A DNA stretch of 64,000 nucleotides from RYN-230 sp963782185 (GTDB taxonomy: Bacteria > Actinomycetota > Actinomycetes > Streptosporangiales > Streptosporangiaceae), in contig CAWAJB010000005.1 of NCBI GenBank assembly GCA_963782185.1, positions 23,929 to 87,928 of the forward strand, written 5' to 3'. Below are positions 34,401 to 43,371 of this stretch, piece after piece. The notes under the pieces were generated by a model that saw nothing but the letters and a program-made list of their open reading frames with translations, ran no database searches and was not told the origin of the DNA. The stretch's first letter is position 1; every line of letters starts with the position of its first letter. A program made the position numbers and the translations under genes.

Positions 34401-34866
34401 TCTGAGCTCCTACCTCGTCCGGCTGCTCAAAGACCTCGGCTACCGGGCACACCAGCGCACAGTGCCCGGTTACCAGTTCTTCCCCGCGGTCAGCGACTTC
34501 CACAGCAAGATTCAGGCGGGGCTCAACGGCTGGGGCGCCGACTACCCCACCGCCTCGGAATTCTTCCTCCCACTCCTGAGCTGCCGCTCGTATTACCAGG
34601 GCCCCAACGCTTCCAACACGTCCAACTATGCCGGGTTCTGCGACCCGCACGCCGACCAGCTGGCCAGCCAGGCGCAGGCGGCACAGCTCACCGACCCCGC
34701 CAGCGCGCGAAGGCTGTGGGCCCAGGTGGATCGCATCGTCACCGACCAGGCACCATGGGTCCCGATCCTCAGCTTTGGAGACACCACATTCGTCTCCGCC
34801 CGGGCCGGGAACTACCAGGAGTCCCCCATTTCTGGGCCCCTGTACGCCCAGATGTGGGTTCGGTAG
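31402..34866 (+). CDS. membrane-spanning BTAD regulator with 7-blade propeller and peptide-binding domain
   Basis: 1154 residues from the ATG at 31402 (GGGGTGGGGG upstream); the next ATG at 31429 is an alternative. Residues about 13-110 are an OmpR-type winged helix (PRQRAVLALLLLEANRVVSM, GYLLRA), 113-263 a BTAD helical domain (YRRARDLLAGELGIDPGEPL). One transmembrane helix lies at about 314-335 (LLVAGLALAVIATAVIVTVA). Outside follow seven YVTN-like blades (348-620), each with a VWVANS-type strand and RIDPATG turn. Residues 632-1150 are a family 5 extracellular solute-binding domain (RGGTLTVAGDYLPERDP, TYTFTLRRGVRYSNGTPVRA, TGPYKISQYRPHASLTLVRN). It reads as a one-component receptor: peptide or oligosaccharide bound outside, DNA bound inside. 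No proteolytic site is evident. Confidence 0.93.
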   Translation: MAADTSAGEMGSAEFGILGALEVSRSGCAVPLGGPRQRAVLALLLLEANRVVSMDRLAEEVWGGHPPEGWATTLQTYVFHLRQALDPGRARGAAGNVLVTRGRGYLLRADREHLDAAVFQDGFTAGRAALDAGRYAEAAQTLRQALGLWRSGVLADLADYAFTRPEAARLEELRLAALEARIDADLALGRHDALTGELERLAAEYPLRERLHGELMLALYRCGRQAEALAAYRRARDLLAGELGIDPGEPLRRLHASVLAQDSALDWSDSRQAPPEGHRAGAGPPAASAAPGRRGPRPTAVTRLLGWARRHSHRLLVAGLALAVIATAVIVTVARPWGGGPAGLPGNTVGLIDPAGGRVGAAVSVGSPAGLAYGDGSVWAVDSTEGTLSRINPATHAVIQQIPVGLAPTAVAITGENVWVANSGDGTVSRINAASNTVVQPIPVGNLPVAIASGPSGVWVANEGDDTVNQIDPATGRVRREVQVGGRPDGIAVGPHAVWVANSEDGTVTRIDPATGQPSDSVSVGSGPAGIAVTPAAVWVANSLDLTVSKIDPATGRVTDIIPVHDGPGTIVAASDAIWVSNEFDATLDRIDPRAGKVTRSVFVGSSPRGLAATPSGMWVAARPFAAASHRGGTLTVAGDYLPERDPVQAYDPVGGPALATVYDGLVTLRRSGGADGLTLVPDLAWTLPRPAGGGTTYTFTLRRGVRYSNGTPVRASDFRRGIQRQLRFGANPPYYEGILGGQTCHRHPQRCDLSAGIITNDAAGTVTFHLGHADPDFLYKLALLIAVPAPPGAPDHTIYRAPFLPGTGPYKISQYRPHASLTLVRNPYFRQWSYAAQPAGYPNVIRFDQLAGPARQESAVIAGRADLMTATYSNNGQSLATRYPARVHTTLKLATEYLFLNTRQPPFTSLKARQAVNYAIDRGRILQLRHLAPGQAAVTCQLLPADFPGHQSYCPYTTGTKDGIWHSPDMAKARRLAKDSHTTNVPVTVWILKDFASRALSSYLVRLLKDLGYRAHQRTVPGYQFFPAVSDFHSKIQAGLNGWGADYPTASEFFLPLLSCRSYYQGPNASNTSNYAGFCDPHADQLASQAQAAQLTDPASARRLWAQVDRIVTDQAPWVPILSFGDTTFVSARAGNYQESPISGPLYAQMWVR

Positions 34867-35188
34867 AGCGCGTCTTCACCCCGGCTCGGGCCTCACACCT
34901 CGGCCGGCCAGACCGGCCACAGATCCAGGCACCCGGCGGGTCAGGGCACCACACGAGCCGGGCAACCGACCAAGACCACCTCAGTCAGGGGGGTGACGCG
35001 GACTGCGGCCCGAGCCGGACACGCCACCACCCACCCGGCCGGCGTTGCGGCCAGAACCGGCTGATCTGCGCCCAGCCACCCGCACGGCCATCCAATTCCG
35101 AAGCGCTCATCCGTCATGGGCCGAGGCCGCCATCAGTTCCAAGCACTCTTTATTGTTCAGCGCCAAGGTGAAGCTTGTCACATCCGAC

Positions 35189-36208
35189 ATGTCCCGGGAT
35201 ACCGTGTGGCACGCCTTGCAGACCGACCCCGACCGCGACGACTGGACCGGATGGCAGCCATTCGGCAACCCCGGCAACGGAGCCTTTGGCCCCGCCGCAT
35301 GGCAAAGGATCCTCGAAGGCACCATAGAGGTCGTTGTCACGGGCCGGGACGGGTCGGTGTGGCGCCGCTGGCAGACTGAAACCGACCCCACCGGCCGGTC
35401 GGACTGGTCCTCACTCGGAACCCCCGGCGGGGACGGCTTCCTGGGTTCTCCGGCGCTCAGGCAGAACGTGGACGGACGCCTTGAGGTCTTCATCATGCGC
35501 GAGGACGGGTCGGCGTGGCACTGCTGGCAACGCACTGCGGGTAGCGAGGGTGCCTGGTCAAGCTGGCATCCGTTTGACCTGCCGCACGGCCAGGCACCCT
35601 CGCCGCTCGCCGTCGCGATCGACACCACCAACCGTCTGGAGGCATTTGTGACGGTTGTGAGGGGCGGTGAGTCGGCAATGTGGCACCGCTGGCAGACCGT
35701 CGCCGGCCACGGCTGGTCGGACTGGTCCTCGCTTGGAACCCCGGGCAGCGGGCGTGAGCCAGGTGTCCCGGTGCTGGGCCAGAACGCCGACGGCCGCTTG
35801 GAGCTTTTCACTGTCACCGGCGACAACGCGGTGTGGCACCGCTGGCAGCAGCGCGCCAACGACCCCGAGAGCTGGGGGGCGTCATGGCAGTCGCTCGGCC
35901 ACCAGGCGGGCGGATTCACCGACATGGCTGTCACGTTGGATGGCCAGGGCTGTCTGACCCTGGTCGCCACCGCGCAGAATGGCCGTGACGTGTGGCTGCG
36001 GGCACAGGCCACCCCGGGCGGGGTCTGGGGGTCGTGGTCGCTAGTGGACACAGTGCCCACCCCGGTCGACAGTCCATCGCTGCATCTAAAGCACGACGGA
36101 GGGCTGGAGGTCTTCCTGCGGATCCCGTCCCGCGGCGGCCTCTACCAGCTCAGCCAGACGCAGCCCGATGGCAGCTGGACGCCTGGCCGTCGATGGCCGC
36201 GCCCGTGA
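35189..36208 (+). CDS. PLL-like beta-propeller lectin-type protein
   Basis: 339 residues from the ATG at 35189; the frame is open upstream to 35045, so the start is uncertain. The sequence is a set of about 48-residue repeats with the pattern V(W)xRWQT...WSSLGTPG...RLEVFxxxxDG, for example GSVWRRWQTETDPTGRSDWS, SAMWHRWQTVAGHGWSDWSS, NAVWHRWQQRANDPESWGAS. This is the signature of PLL/AAL-like seven-bladed propellers that bind fucose or other sugars. No signal peptide is seen. It follows the receptor gene in the same direction, 322 bases downstream; a functional link is only suggested by position. Confidence 0.82.
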   Translation: MSRDTVWHALQTDPDRDDWTGWQPFGNPGNGAFGPAAWQRILEGTIEVVVTGRDGSVWRRWQTETDPTGRSDWSSLGTPGGDGFLGSPALRQNVDGRLEVFIMREDGSAWHCWQRTAGSEGAWSSWHPFDLPHGQAPSPLAVAIDTTNRLEAFVTVVRGGESAMWHRWQTVAGHGWSDWSSLGTPGSGREPGVPVLGQNADGRLELFTVTGDNAVWHRWQQRANDPESWGASWQSLGHQAGGFTDMAVTLDGQGCLTLVATAQNGRDVWLRAQATPGGVWGSWSLVDTVPTPVDSPSLHLKHDGGLEVFLRIPSRGGLYQLSQTQPDGSWTPGRRWPRP

Positions 36209-37031
36209 CCATCGCTGTTGGCGACCTCGGTGCCTGCGAGGCCGTCAACCACCGGGCCAGGCCGTTAGCTAACCTTTCTGGTCTCCTCGAGGCGCCCCTT
36301 AACGCGGCCCAGGATCCGCATCAGCGCGCTTACTGTTTGTACTGGTCTCTTCAGCTTCAGTCACGTCGTCGTAATTGACCTCGCGACGTCCTGCCGCAGG
36401 GCCTCGGCAAAGTCGCTAGGTTCTGAACGTTTGTGTCAAGTTTTCACGAGCCCGGGCTGAGCCGGGCGCCGCCTACCAAGCCGATCGTCCAGATCTGCGC
36501 GGCGTCGCGAGCGGGACCGTCATACCCGCTCGCCGCACGTAACGGCGGCACTGCGCGCATTACCTCATGGCCCTCCGGCTACTCTCTGTAACTATGGTCA
36601 GCGCTGCATCAGCCTGTCCGAAGAGAGCTCCCAGACGACGCATGGGTGTCCGCGGTCCGGGCCAGGCGCCTCGCGATCACCTCCATATCAATCAGAAGAG
36701 TATGTCCGTTATGAATGGCTCGCCGCTGTCTCGATGCTTGTGCGTTGCGGGCGGGTGTATATGGCGGCCGCCATTTGGGTTGTGGCCTGACGAAGCGGCC
36801 GAGTACCGATTCGGCGGTCACCTGCAATGACGTCTGCCCCGGCGTCCTTGGCATCGTTCATGCACCAGGGCCGTCGGTAGGTATGCCGGGTGCGGAAGCT
36901 CCCGTCACCGCCGGCGCCGCTCGCGGGACCACCGGCGGTGACGGGATAGCAACTGGTGCCCCCGGTCGCAATCCTCGCCGGTTAATGATCATCTGAAGGT
37001 AACAGAGTATGAGCGCATCGTCACAAGGTGA
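36209..37031. other. 823-base stretch without a supported gene
   Basis: AT-richer patches and short frames with no recognisable product. No clear promoter or repeat. Confidence 0.45.
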
Positions 37032-38217
37032 TCACTGGTAGGAGATCATCACCGGCCTCGGGATCCTGTCCATGGTCTGGCGTGGGGGGAGCATCGGGTG
37101 ATCTTTGGTGTAGAAGTTCTTCCAGCCGAAAAAGACGTGCCGCGGGGCCGCCCGGGTGACGGCCTGCCAGGTCTGCTGCTTGTCGGCCGGCGTGCCCTGG
37201 CCGTCCATGTGGATGACGATCGCCAGCTCGTCGTGACGGGTGTCAATGCTGTCTTCATTGCCGAGCATCGACAGCCGGAACTGGTGCAGCACGAGAAGTT
37301 TCTGCGGCAGGTGGTGCCGGGCGGTGAGGCTGGCCAGCCAGTTGCTGACGCTGTTGATCTCGCCTGCGCTCACGCTCCCGATCTGCCTAAGTGGCCGCTG
37401 CCCTGGCTGCAGCTTCCACTCCGGGTCCAGCGCCAGCCCGACGTTGGGCCGCTCCAGGAACGCCTCGTACTTCTTGGCCTGGCCGTTCCTGCAGCAGACC
37501 CACCGGCCCGAAGCCTGCCCCCAGGGCGATCACCCGCCGCGGCCGGGCTGCGGACAAAGCCGTGATCGCGGCCGGGTCGGCCCGCGGATCATAGCCGTGG
37601 ACGGTGATCACCTGCGCGCCCGCCGCCTGCGCGCTGGTGACCGCTGCCGTCACCGCCGCCGCAGATCTCCGGTGCACCAGGACCACCAGCCGGCCGCGCG
37701 GAGAAAGCGCGCTCGTCCCCGGCAGCGCGGCCGGACGGGTGACTACCCGGGTCCTGGGTAGCTGTGCCCTGAGTGCCTCGCGGCTCAGGCCCACGGCAAG
37801 AACGGCACGGGGGTGCAGCGAGCCGATCTCAGCTCGGGTCTCGGCGCCCACCCTGGCTCCACTGGCCAGGAGCAGCGGCGCGTGGGCCCGGCTGGCCCAG
37901 GTGACCGCTGCTGACACATCGGCAGGACGGCTCGCGTCGGCGACGACCACAACCGGCGCGGACGAGAACAGGGCTCGCGCCAAACCTGCGGCCAGCGCAT
38001 CCGGCGCACCGGCCAGTACCGACACTCCCGGCGTCAAAGGCTCAGCCCGTGCCATCAGGTGAGGGTCAGCCGGCACCGCTGGCCGGGCCGTTCCCGCGCA
38101 GGACGTTGCGCCCAGGGCGGCCGACAGCACCAAGACCGCAGCCACCAGGCGCCACTTCCCGATGCTTCGCCCGCCTACCACGATGGCAACCCATCCGCCA
38201 TAAACAGCCCGCACCAT
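37032..38217 (-). pseudogene. exported lipoprotein-like protein with a frameshift
   Basis: From the ATG at 38215-38217 (a later GTG is possible): KWRLVAAVLVLSAALGATSC gives a lipobox-like ATSC. Then VVVVADASRPADVSAAVTWA, RAVLAVGLSREALRAQLPRT and PRRVIALGAGFGPVGLL. Near 37490 the frame shifts; in the next frame it continues NGQAKKYEAFLERPNVGLAL, DPEWKLQPGQRPLRQIGSVS, AGEINSVSNWLASLTARHHL and ends RIPRPVMISYQ at 37032. I do not know the family; the first half resembles cell-wall-binding repeat folds and the second half is conserved-looking. One indel separates two good halves, so it is either recent decay or a read error. Confidence 0.7.
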
Positions 38218-38757
38218 GAGTCCACGCTTTGCCGAACGCTACGCCGCCGCCCACGAACATAGCGGGCGCCACGCCCAAAAGGCCGGAAAACTCCGGCACG
38301 CGTGGAACCGCCGACTTTGCACTCATGCATGCCGGCTGCGGGTGTCTGCCTATTGTGTGCTTGCTGGGGCGGCCAGCTGCGCGATCGCTTCCGGTATCAC
38401 TGACCAGCCGGGCCGCGCCCGCCCGGAAACAGCGCCGAACTTCCTGCGTGTCTGTCCCATCGCCATCCCCCTTAAGGGATGTGTCAACGCTACGAGGGGA
38501 AGCCCGCTCAGACTGACCGCCGCCAACAGGGTTCGCCACGGACAGCCGGTGCCGGACCCCAGCCTGCCGGGTGTGGTGGCGGGGAACGGACTGGATGCGG
38601 GCTGACTCGCGGGAGCGCTACCAGGGATGGTTTTCCTGGTGGATTCAGCAGACGATCACCCAAACCCAAGACCACCCCAGCGGGTAACCGCTGACAGAAA
38701 CGCATGATCCGGGTTCTCCCTGCTCATCGCGGCAGATTCGTGCGAGCAGGCGGGCTG
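38218..38757. other. 540-base stretch without a supported gene
   Basis: No frame with coding character on either strand; nothing recognisable. Confidence 0.45.
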
Positions 38758-39132
38758 TCAGTTGAACTCGGTGAGAGACAGAACGTTCCCATCGGGGTCG
38801 GTGAACCAGGCGACGCGATCGCCGTTCGGACTTGTCCACACGCCTTGGGCGTCCTGTGCCATGCCGTCGTAGCGGGTGAATACGACGCCTCGGGATTCAA
38901 GTTGGGCGACGGTCTCGCTGATGCCAGTAACACGCCAGCCGAGCACGGTGTAGCCGGGGTGGGCGACCTCGGCTACGGCAGTAATGCGCAGCATCGTGCC
39001 GTGGGCGTTGAACACGCAGGCATAGGCGTTCTCATTCACTACGCGGAGTCCAAGAGCGGCTTCGTAGAAGGTCCGTGCCCTGGCCAGGTCCGTGGTGGAA
39101 GCGAAAGCAATCACGTCGCTCGTGGTAAGCAC
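38758..39132 (-). CDS. VOC (glyoxalase/bleomycin-resistance-like) protein
   Basis: 124 residues, MLTTSDVIAFASTTDLARAR, then FYEAALGLRVVNENAYACVF, GWRVTGISETVAQLESRGVV and DGDRVAWF-like NGDRVAWFTDPDGNVLSLTE. The two beta-alpha-beta-beta-beta modules of the VOC fold are complete and the DPDGN..LSL ending is classic. Substrate unknown; members include dioxygenases, isomerases and antibiotic-binding proteins. The start lies 69 bases from an IS remnant that points the other way. Confidence 0.9.
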   Translation of the reverse strand: MLTTSDVIAFASTTDLARARTFYEAALGLRVVNENAYACVFNAHGTMLRITAVAEVAHPGYTVLGWRVTGISETVAQLESRGVVFTRYDGMAQDAQGVWTSPNGDRVAWFTDPDGNVLSLTEFN

Positions 39133-39200
39133 GTGGACCCCTCAGCGTCGGCGACAGGCGGGCACACCAGTCTTGCGCACAAGCACGTGACGCGCTCACC

Positions 39201-39794
39201 TTGGCCCGCGGCAAGACCCGCCGCAGCAAGGACAAAGTCCAGGCCGAGATCGAGGCCATCACCCGCAAGCCCTGGGCCCGCCGGGTCATCGCCTGGCAGC
39301 TGGACGGCGACCAGCCCAGGGAACTGCGCCTGACCTGGCACGCCGGCCAGGACGCCCGCGCCGCCCTGGAAGAAGAGATCTTCGGCAAGCACGTGCTGAT
39401 CACCACCCACGATGACTGGCCCGTCGCCGAGGTGGTTGCCGGGTCCAGGTCCCAGTCCGAAGCCGAATTCTCCTTCCGCCAGATGAAAGACCCGCACGTG
39501 GTGTCGTTCTCACCCATGCACCACTGGACCGAGCACAACATCCGCGTGCACGTCTCCACCTGCGTCCTTGCCCTGCAGATCGCCCACCTGATGCGCCGCC
39601 AGGCCGCCCGGGCCGGACTGCTGATGTCCCTCCGCGAACTACTCGCCCAGCTCGCCGGAATCGGCGAGACCGTCCTGCTCTACCCGGGCCGCCGCGGCCG
39701 GCCCAGAGCCCACCGCATGCTCACCGAGACCAGCCCGGTCCAGGACAAGCTCACCGGCGTCTTCGGCCTCACCCGCTACGCCCCCAGGCGCTGA
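39201..39794 (+). pseudogene. C-terminal remnant of an IS1634-type transposase
   Basis: The frame RGKTRRSKDKVQAEIEAITR, RELRLTWHAGQDARAALEEE, IFGKHVLITTHDDWPVAEVV, SEAEFSFRQMKDPHVVSFSP, MHHWTEHNIRVHVSTCVLAL is the catalytic C-terminal third of a different IS1634-type transposase subgroup. The E of the DDE triad (EAEFSFRQ) is present. The N-terminal two thirds are gone, and the adjacent VOC gene begins within about 70 bases. Confidence 0.88.
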
Positions 39795-39884
39795 CATGGG
39801 TAATACGCGAAAACCGCCCCCAGCACCATAGCCGACCAGCAGAAACGGTCAACACACCCGATGATCATCGGAAACTCGGGCTAG

Positions 39885-41761
39885 GAGCCTGCTGAAAAGC
39901 CCGGGGCCGCTCATTGGCGTGCTTGGCTGGTTGTTCCAGCATCTGGGATGATTTAGTCATGCAGGGCTTCGAGCGGGCAGGCGGGGAGTTACTGGACGCT
40001 GCGGCGCTGGCCGGGCACCTGATCCCGGCGGGCAGCATGTTTGCGTTCCTGGCCGCGCACCGGGCCGAGATGTTCCCGGACGCCGATTATGCGGACTTGT
40101 TCGCCGCGCCGGGGGTGGGCAGGCCGTCGATCCCGGCCACCCGGATGGCGGCGGTGCTGACCCTGCAGGTGCTGCATGATTTCTCGGACCGGGAGACCGC
40201 CGAGGCGGTCCGGTTCGATGTGCGGTGGAAGGTGGCGATCGGGGCGCCGCTGGCCGATGCGGGGTTTGACCCGTCGTCGCTGGTGTACTGGCGGAACCGG
40301 ATCGCGAAGTCGCAGCGCCCGCACCGGGTGAACGACTCGGTCAGGATGGTGATCGAGGAGACCGGGGTGCTGCGGGGCCGGCGCCGCCGGGCGGTGGACT
40401 CCACGATCCTGGCCGATGCGGTGGCCACCCAGGACACCGTCACCCAGCTGGTGTCGGCGATCCGCAAGGTGGCCCGGGAGGTGCCCGGCGCGGCGGAGCA
40501 GATCGCGCGGGTGTGCACGGGCCACGACTACTCTGAGCCCGGCAAGCCGAAGATCGACTGGGATGATCCCCGGGCGAAGGAGGCACTGGTGTCCGCGCTG
40601 GTCAACGACGCGAACGCGGTAGTGGCCGCGCTGGAGGGCGACGACCTGGATGAGCGCGCCGCATCCGCGGTGGCGCTGCTGGCCCTGGTCGCCGGGCAGG
40701 ACGTCGAGCCCGCCGAGGGCAGTGACGGGACTGACGGGCGGTGGCGGATCGCCCGCAAGGTCGCCGAAGACCGGACCATCTCCACCGTGGACCCTGAGGC
40801 CCGTCACACCCGCAAGTCCCCCGAGGCCCGCAGGGACGGCTACCGGGCGCACCTGGCCGCCGACCCGGAGACCGGGATCATCACCGATGAGAAGTTAACC
40901 AGGGCCGCCGGGGCCGAGAGCTCCGACCCGGCGGTGGCGGAGGAGTTCCTGGCCGCCGGTGACGGCGCCGGCGCACCCCCCGGTACCAGCAGCGGCAGTG
41001 ACAACGGCGGCGGCGGTGACCCGCTGGCCTGGTACGGCGATTCCGCTTACGGCACCGGTGACCTGCGCGATGCGATAGAGAAGGCCGGGCACCGGGCGGT
41101 GATCAAGCCCAAGCCGCTACAGGCCCCGATCCAGGGCGGGCTCACCATCGACGACTTCACCGTGGACGAGCAGGCTGGCATGGTCACCTGCCCGGCCGGG
41201 CACACTGTCGCCTTGAGCCGCACCCGTGTCGCCACCTTCGGCGTCTTGTGCCGCGGCTGCCCGCTGCGGGCACAATGCACCACCTGCAAGACTGGCCGCA
41301 AGCTCGTCCTGCACGAGCGCGACGACCTGCTCCGGCAGGCGCGGGCTGACTGGGCCGCCACCGGGCTGCGCAAGGACTACATGGCCCACCGGCCCAACGT
41401 GGAACGCGCCATCGCCCAGGTCGCCACCTGGCGGGGACGCCGGCTCAAGCTCCGCTACCGCGGCACCGCAAAGAACCACGCCTGGCTCAAGCGCCGTACC
41501 GCCGCGCTGAACCTGCGTAACCTGACCGGGAGGGGACTGGCCCGCCGCGACGGCGCCTGGGCGCTGGCCACCTGACCAGGGCGGACAGGCCCGCCCGGCA
41601 TGCCCTCAAAGCGGATCCGGCTCGAGGGCTGCCCGTGTCCCAGAGACCCACAGGCTACCGGGAGGGGCTGGATCTCAGCGCAGACGGGCTGGCCACAGGT
41701 ACCGGAGCGGGCACTCGGCAGCCATACAGAGCCCCAGGAACTGACCTTTTTCAGCAGGCTC
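39885..41761 (+). mobile_element. intact IS1182-family insertion sequence
   Basis: 1877 bp with inverted ends GAGCCTGCTGAAAA at both termini and CTAG on each side (39881-39884 and 41762-41765). It carries one complete transposase gene. It sits immediately beside the end of the IS1634-type remnant. Confidence 0.92.
39959..41575 (+). CDS. IS1182-family DDE transposase
   Basis: 538 residues from the ATG at 39959. MFPDADYADLFAAPGVGRPS and DFSDRETAEAVRFDVRWKVA are the conserved N-terminal region; RRAVDSTILADAV carries the first aspartate, AWYGDSAYGTGDLRDAIEKA the second, and KDYMAHRPNVERAIAQV the glutamate. The cysteine-rich CPAGH...CRGCPLRAQC zinc-ribbon region is present. Complete and probably active. 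Confidence 0.95.
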   Translation: MQGFERAGGELLDAAALAGHLIPAGSMFAFLAAHRAEMFPDADYADLFAAPGVGRPSIPATRMAAVLTLQVLHDFSDRETAEAVRFDVRWKVAIGAPLADAGFDPSSLVYWRNRIAKSQRPHRVNDSVRMVIEETGVLRGRRRRAVDSTILADAVATQDTVTQLVSAIRKVAREVPGAAEQIARVCTGHDYSEPGKPKIDWDDPRAKEALVSALVNDANAVVAALEGDDLDERAASAVALLALVAGQDVEPAEGSDGTDGRWRIARKVAEDRTISTVDPEARHTRKSPEARRDGYRAHLAADPETGIITDEKLTRAAGAESSDPAVAEEFLAAGDGAGAPPGTSSGSDNGGGGDPLAWYGDSAYGTGDLRDAIEKAGHRAVIKPKPLQAPIQGGLTIDDFTVDEQAGMVTCPAGHTVALSRTRVATFGVLCRGCPLRAQCTTCKTGRKLVLHERDDLLRQARADWAATGLRKDYMAHRPNVERAIAQVATWRGRRLKLRYRGTAKNHAWLKRRTAALNLRNLTGRGLARRDGAWALAT

Positions 41762-41872
41762 CTAGCCAGCGCCGGCCAACTTGCCCAGCGACCACCGGAC
41801 CCCGCTGCGGTGGCAATTATCCGCGCCAGACACGCCTCGCACTAGCAGGGCGGTTGGCAATCGGGTCCCGGC

Positions 41873-42916
41873 CTAGGGTTCCGGCGGGGTGATCACGGCA
41901 CGGCCGTCGATCTTGCCTTCGCGGAGTTGTTGGTAGACGTCTGCGACCTGGCTGAGCGGGAAGCGCTGGACGTGGGCGCGGATTATGCCCTGGCGGGCGA
42001 GGGTGAGCACTTCCATCAGCTCAACGGCGCTGCCCCAGTAGGGGACCGTGATCGTGCAGTCAAAGGGCAGCGCGCCGAACCGGAACGGGAACGCCCCGCC
42101 TGCGAGGCCGACCACCGTCACCTCGCCGGCGGGCCGGGTCACCGTCGCCGCGAGCGCCATGGTGGCGTCGGTGCCGACAAAGTCGAGCGCGACGGTGACC
42201 CCGAGCCCGTGGGTTAGGTCACGGATCTGCGCCGCCGCGTCGCCGCCGGAATGGACCGCCTGGTCCGCGCCAACCTCGCGGGCCAGCGCCAGCTTTCGCT
42301 CGTCGATGTCCACGGCAATAACCTGCGCGGCGCTGATCGCGCGGAGGATCTGCACTGCCATATGCCCTAGCCCGCCGACCCCGATCACCGCGACCGATGA
42401 CCCTGGCACGAGCTTGTGCAGGTTGCGCTTAATCGCATGGTAGGGCGTGAGCCCGGCATCGGTCAGCGGCGCCGCCTCGACCGGGTCAAGGCCGCCGAGC
42501 GGGACCAGCAGCCGGGCGGCCGGGATGAGCATGAACGGGGCGAATCCGCCGTCGCGGCCGAGCCCGCCGCCGAGCGCCCCGATCTGGGCCGCGTTCTCGC
42601 AGAAGTTCTCCTCCGACAGCCGGCAGGCACGGCAGCGACCGCAGCCCCACGGCCCTTGCACGGCGACCGCGTCACCGACCTCGAAGCCCTCCACGCCGGC
42701 GCCGAGCGCCTCCACCCAGCCGGTGTTCTCGTGCCCGAGCGTGAACGGCAGCGGAAAGTCAAACGTACCCGTCGGCCATTCCATTAGGTGCAGGTCGGAA
42801 TGGCAGGCACCCGCCCCCGCCACCTTGATCAGCACCTGTCCTGGTCCCGGCTCGGGCACCTCGACCTCGCGGAACTCCGGCGGCTGCTGCCACCCGGTCA
42901 TCTGGTAGGCCCGCAT
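41873..42916 (-). CDS. zinc-dependent alcohol dehydrogenase
   Basis: 347 residues, MRAYQMTGWQQPPEFREVEV. Catalytic zinc ligands are in GACHSDLHLME and GHENTGWVEALGAG; the structural zinc loop CGRCRACRLSEENFC has four cysteines. The nucleotide-binding fold is VAVIGVGGLGHMAVQIL followed by IAVDIDERKLALAREVGA; the aspartate after strand 2 suggests NAD+ preference. The MDR family oxidises alcohols or reduces aldehydes in the cytoplasm. Complete, with no obvious operon partner; the neighbour at 43090 is in the same direction, 174 bases upstream. Confidence 0.95.
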   Translation of the reverse strand: MRAYQMTGWQQPPEFREVEVPEPGPGQVLIKVAGAGACHSDLHLMEWPTGTFDFPLPFTLGHENTGWVEALGAGVEGFEVGDAVAVQGPWGCGRCRACRLSEENFCENAAQIGALGGGLGRDGGFAPFMLIPAARLLVPLGGLDPVEAAPLTDAGLTPYHAIKRNLHKLVPGSSVAVIGVGGLGHMAVQILRAISAAQVIAVDIDERKLALAREVGADQAVHSGGDAAAQIRDLTHGLGVTVALDFVGTDATMALAATVTRPAGEVTVVGLAGGAFPFRFGALPFDCTITVPYWGSAVELMEVLTLARQGIIRAHVQRFPLSQVADVYQQLREGKIDGRAVITPPEP

Positions 42917-43089
42917 CCCTGCCCCCTACTGGTCATCGTGTTTCCCGGAAGCTTCAGCCTTGCTCCGCGGCCGCGGGGGCAGTAGGGCCCAAGGTCCCAC
43001 CCGGGCCACGAGCACATGGCCGCGAGGCGGGCCCCATCGTGCGCCTGCGCGCGGGCCTGCGTGGCGTCAGCGTGCCGGGTCTCTTCGGC

Positions 43090-43371
43090 CTACGTCGGCC
43101 GTGCCTGCGCATCCGTTCCGGGCCCGCCGAATACCGCCAGGTGCCAGGTTCGCCGCGTCAGAGCCTGGCCCCGCCCGGAGATGTCATCATCGGCAAGGAG
43201 CCATCCGGCGAGCTCATCGATCGAACCGAGGAAACGCTCGAAGCCGAGACGGAAGAGCCCCTGATCGTCCCAGTAGCGGGCAACGACGCGTTCATCGAGG
43301 AGGGTGAAGGGCAGGCGTACCGCCGTGTACTCCAGCTTGGCCATGCTGCGCGAGACGGTGAAGAGATTCAC
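43090..43371 (-). CDS. hypothetical 93-residue protein
   Basis: GTG start at 43369-43371 preceded by AGAGAGGG; an ATG at 43344 is the alternative. VNLFTVSRSMAKLEYTAVRL, PFTLLDERVVARYWDDQGLF, RLGFERFLGSIDELAGWLLA, DDDISGRGQALTRRT is evenly helical and clearly coding-like. The last 20 residues (WHLAVFGGPGTDAQARPT) look like read-through beyond an original end. Family not recognised. Confidence 0.55.
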   Translation of the reverse strand: MNLFTVSRSMAKLEYTAVRLPFTLLDERVVARYWDDQGLFRLGFERFLGSIDELAGWLLADDDISGRGQALTRRTWHLAVFGGPGTDAQARPT

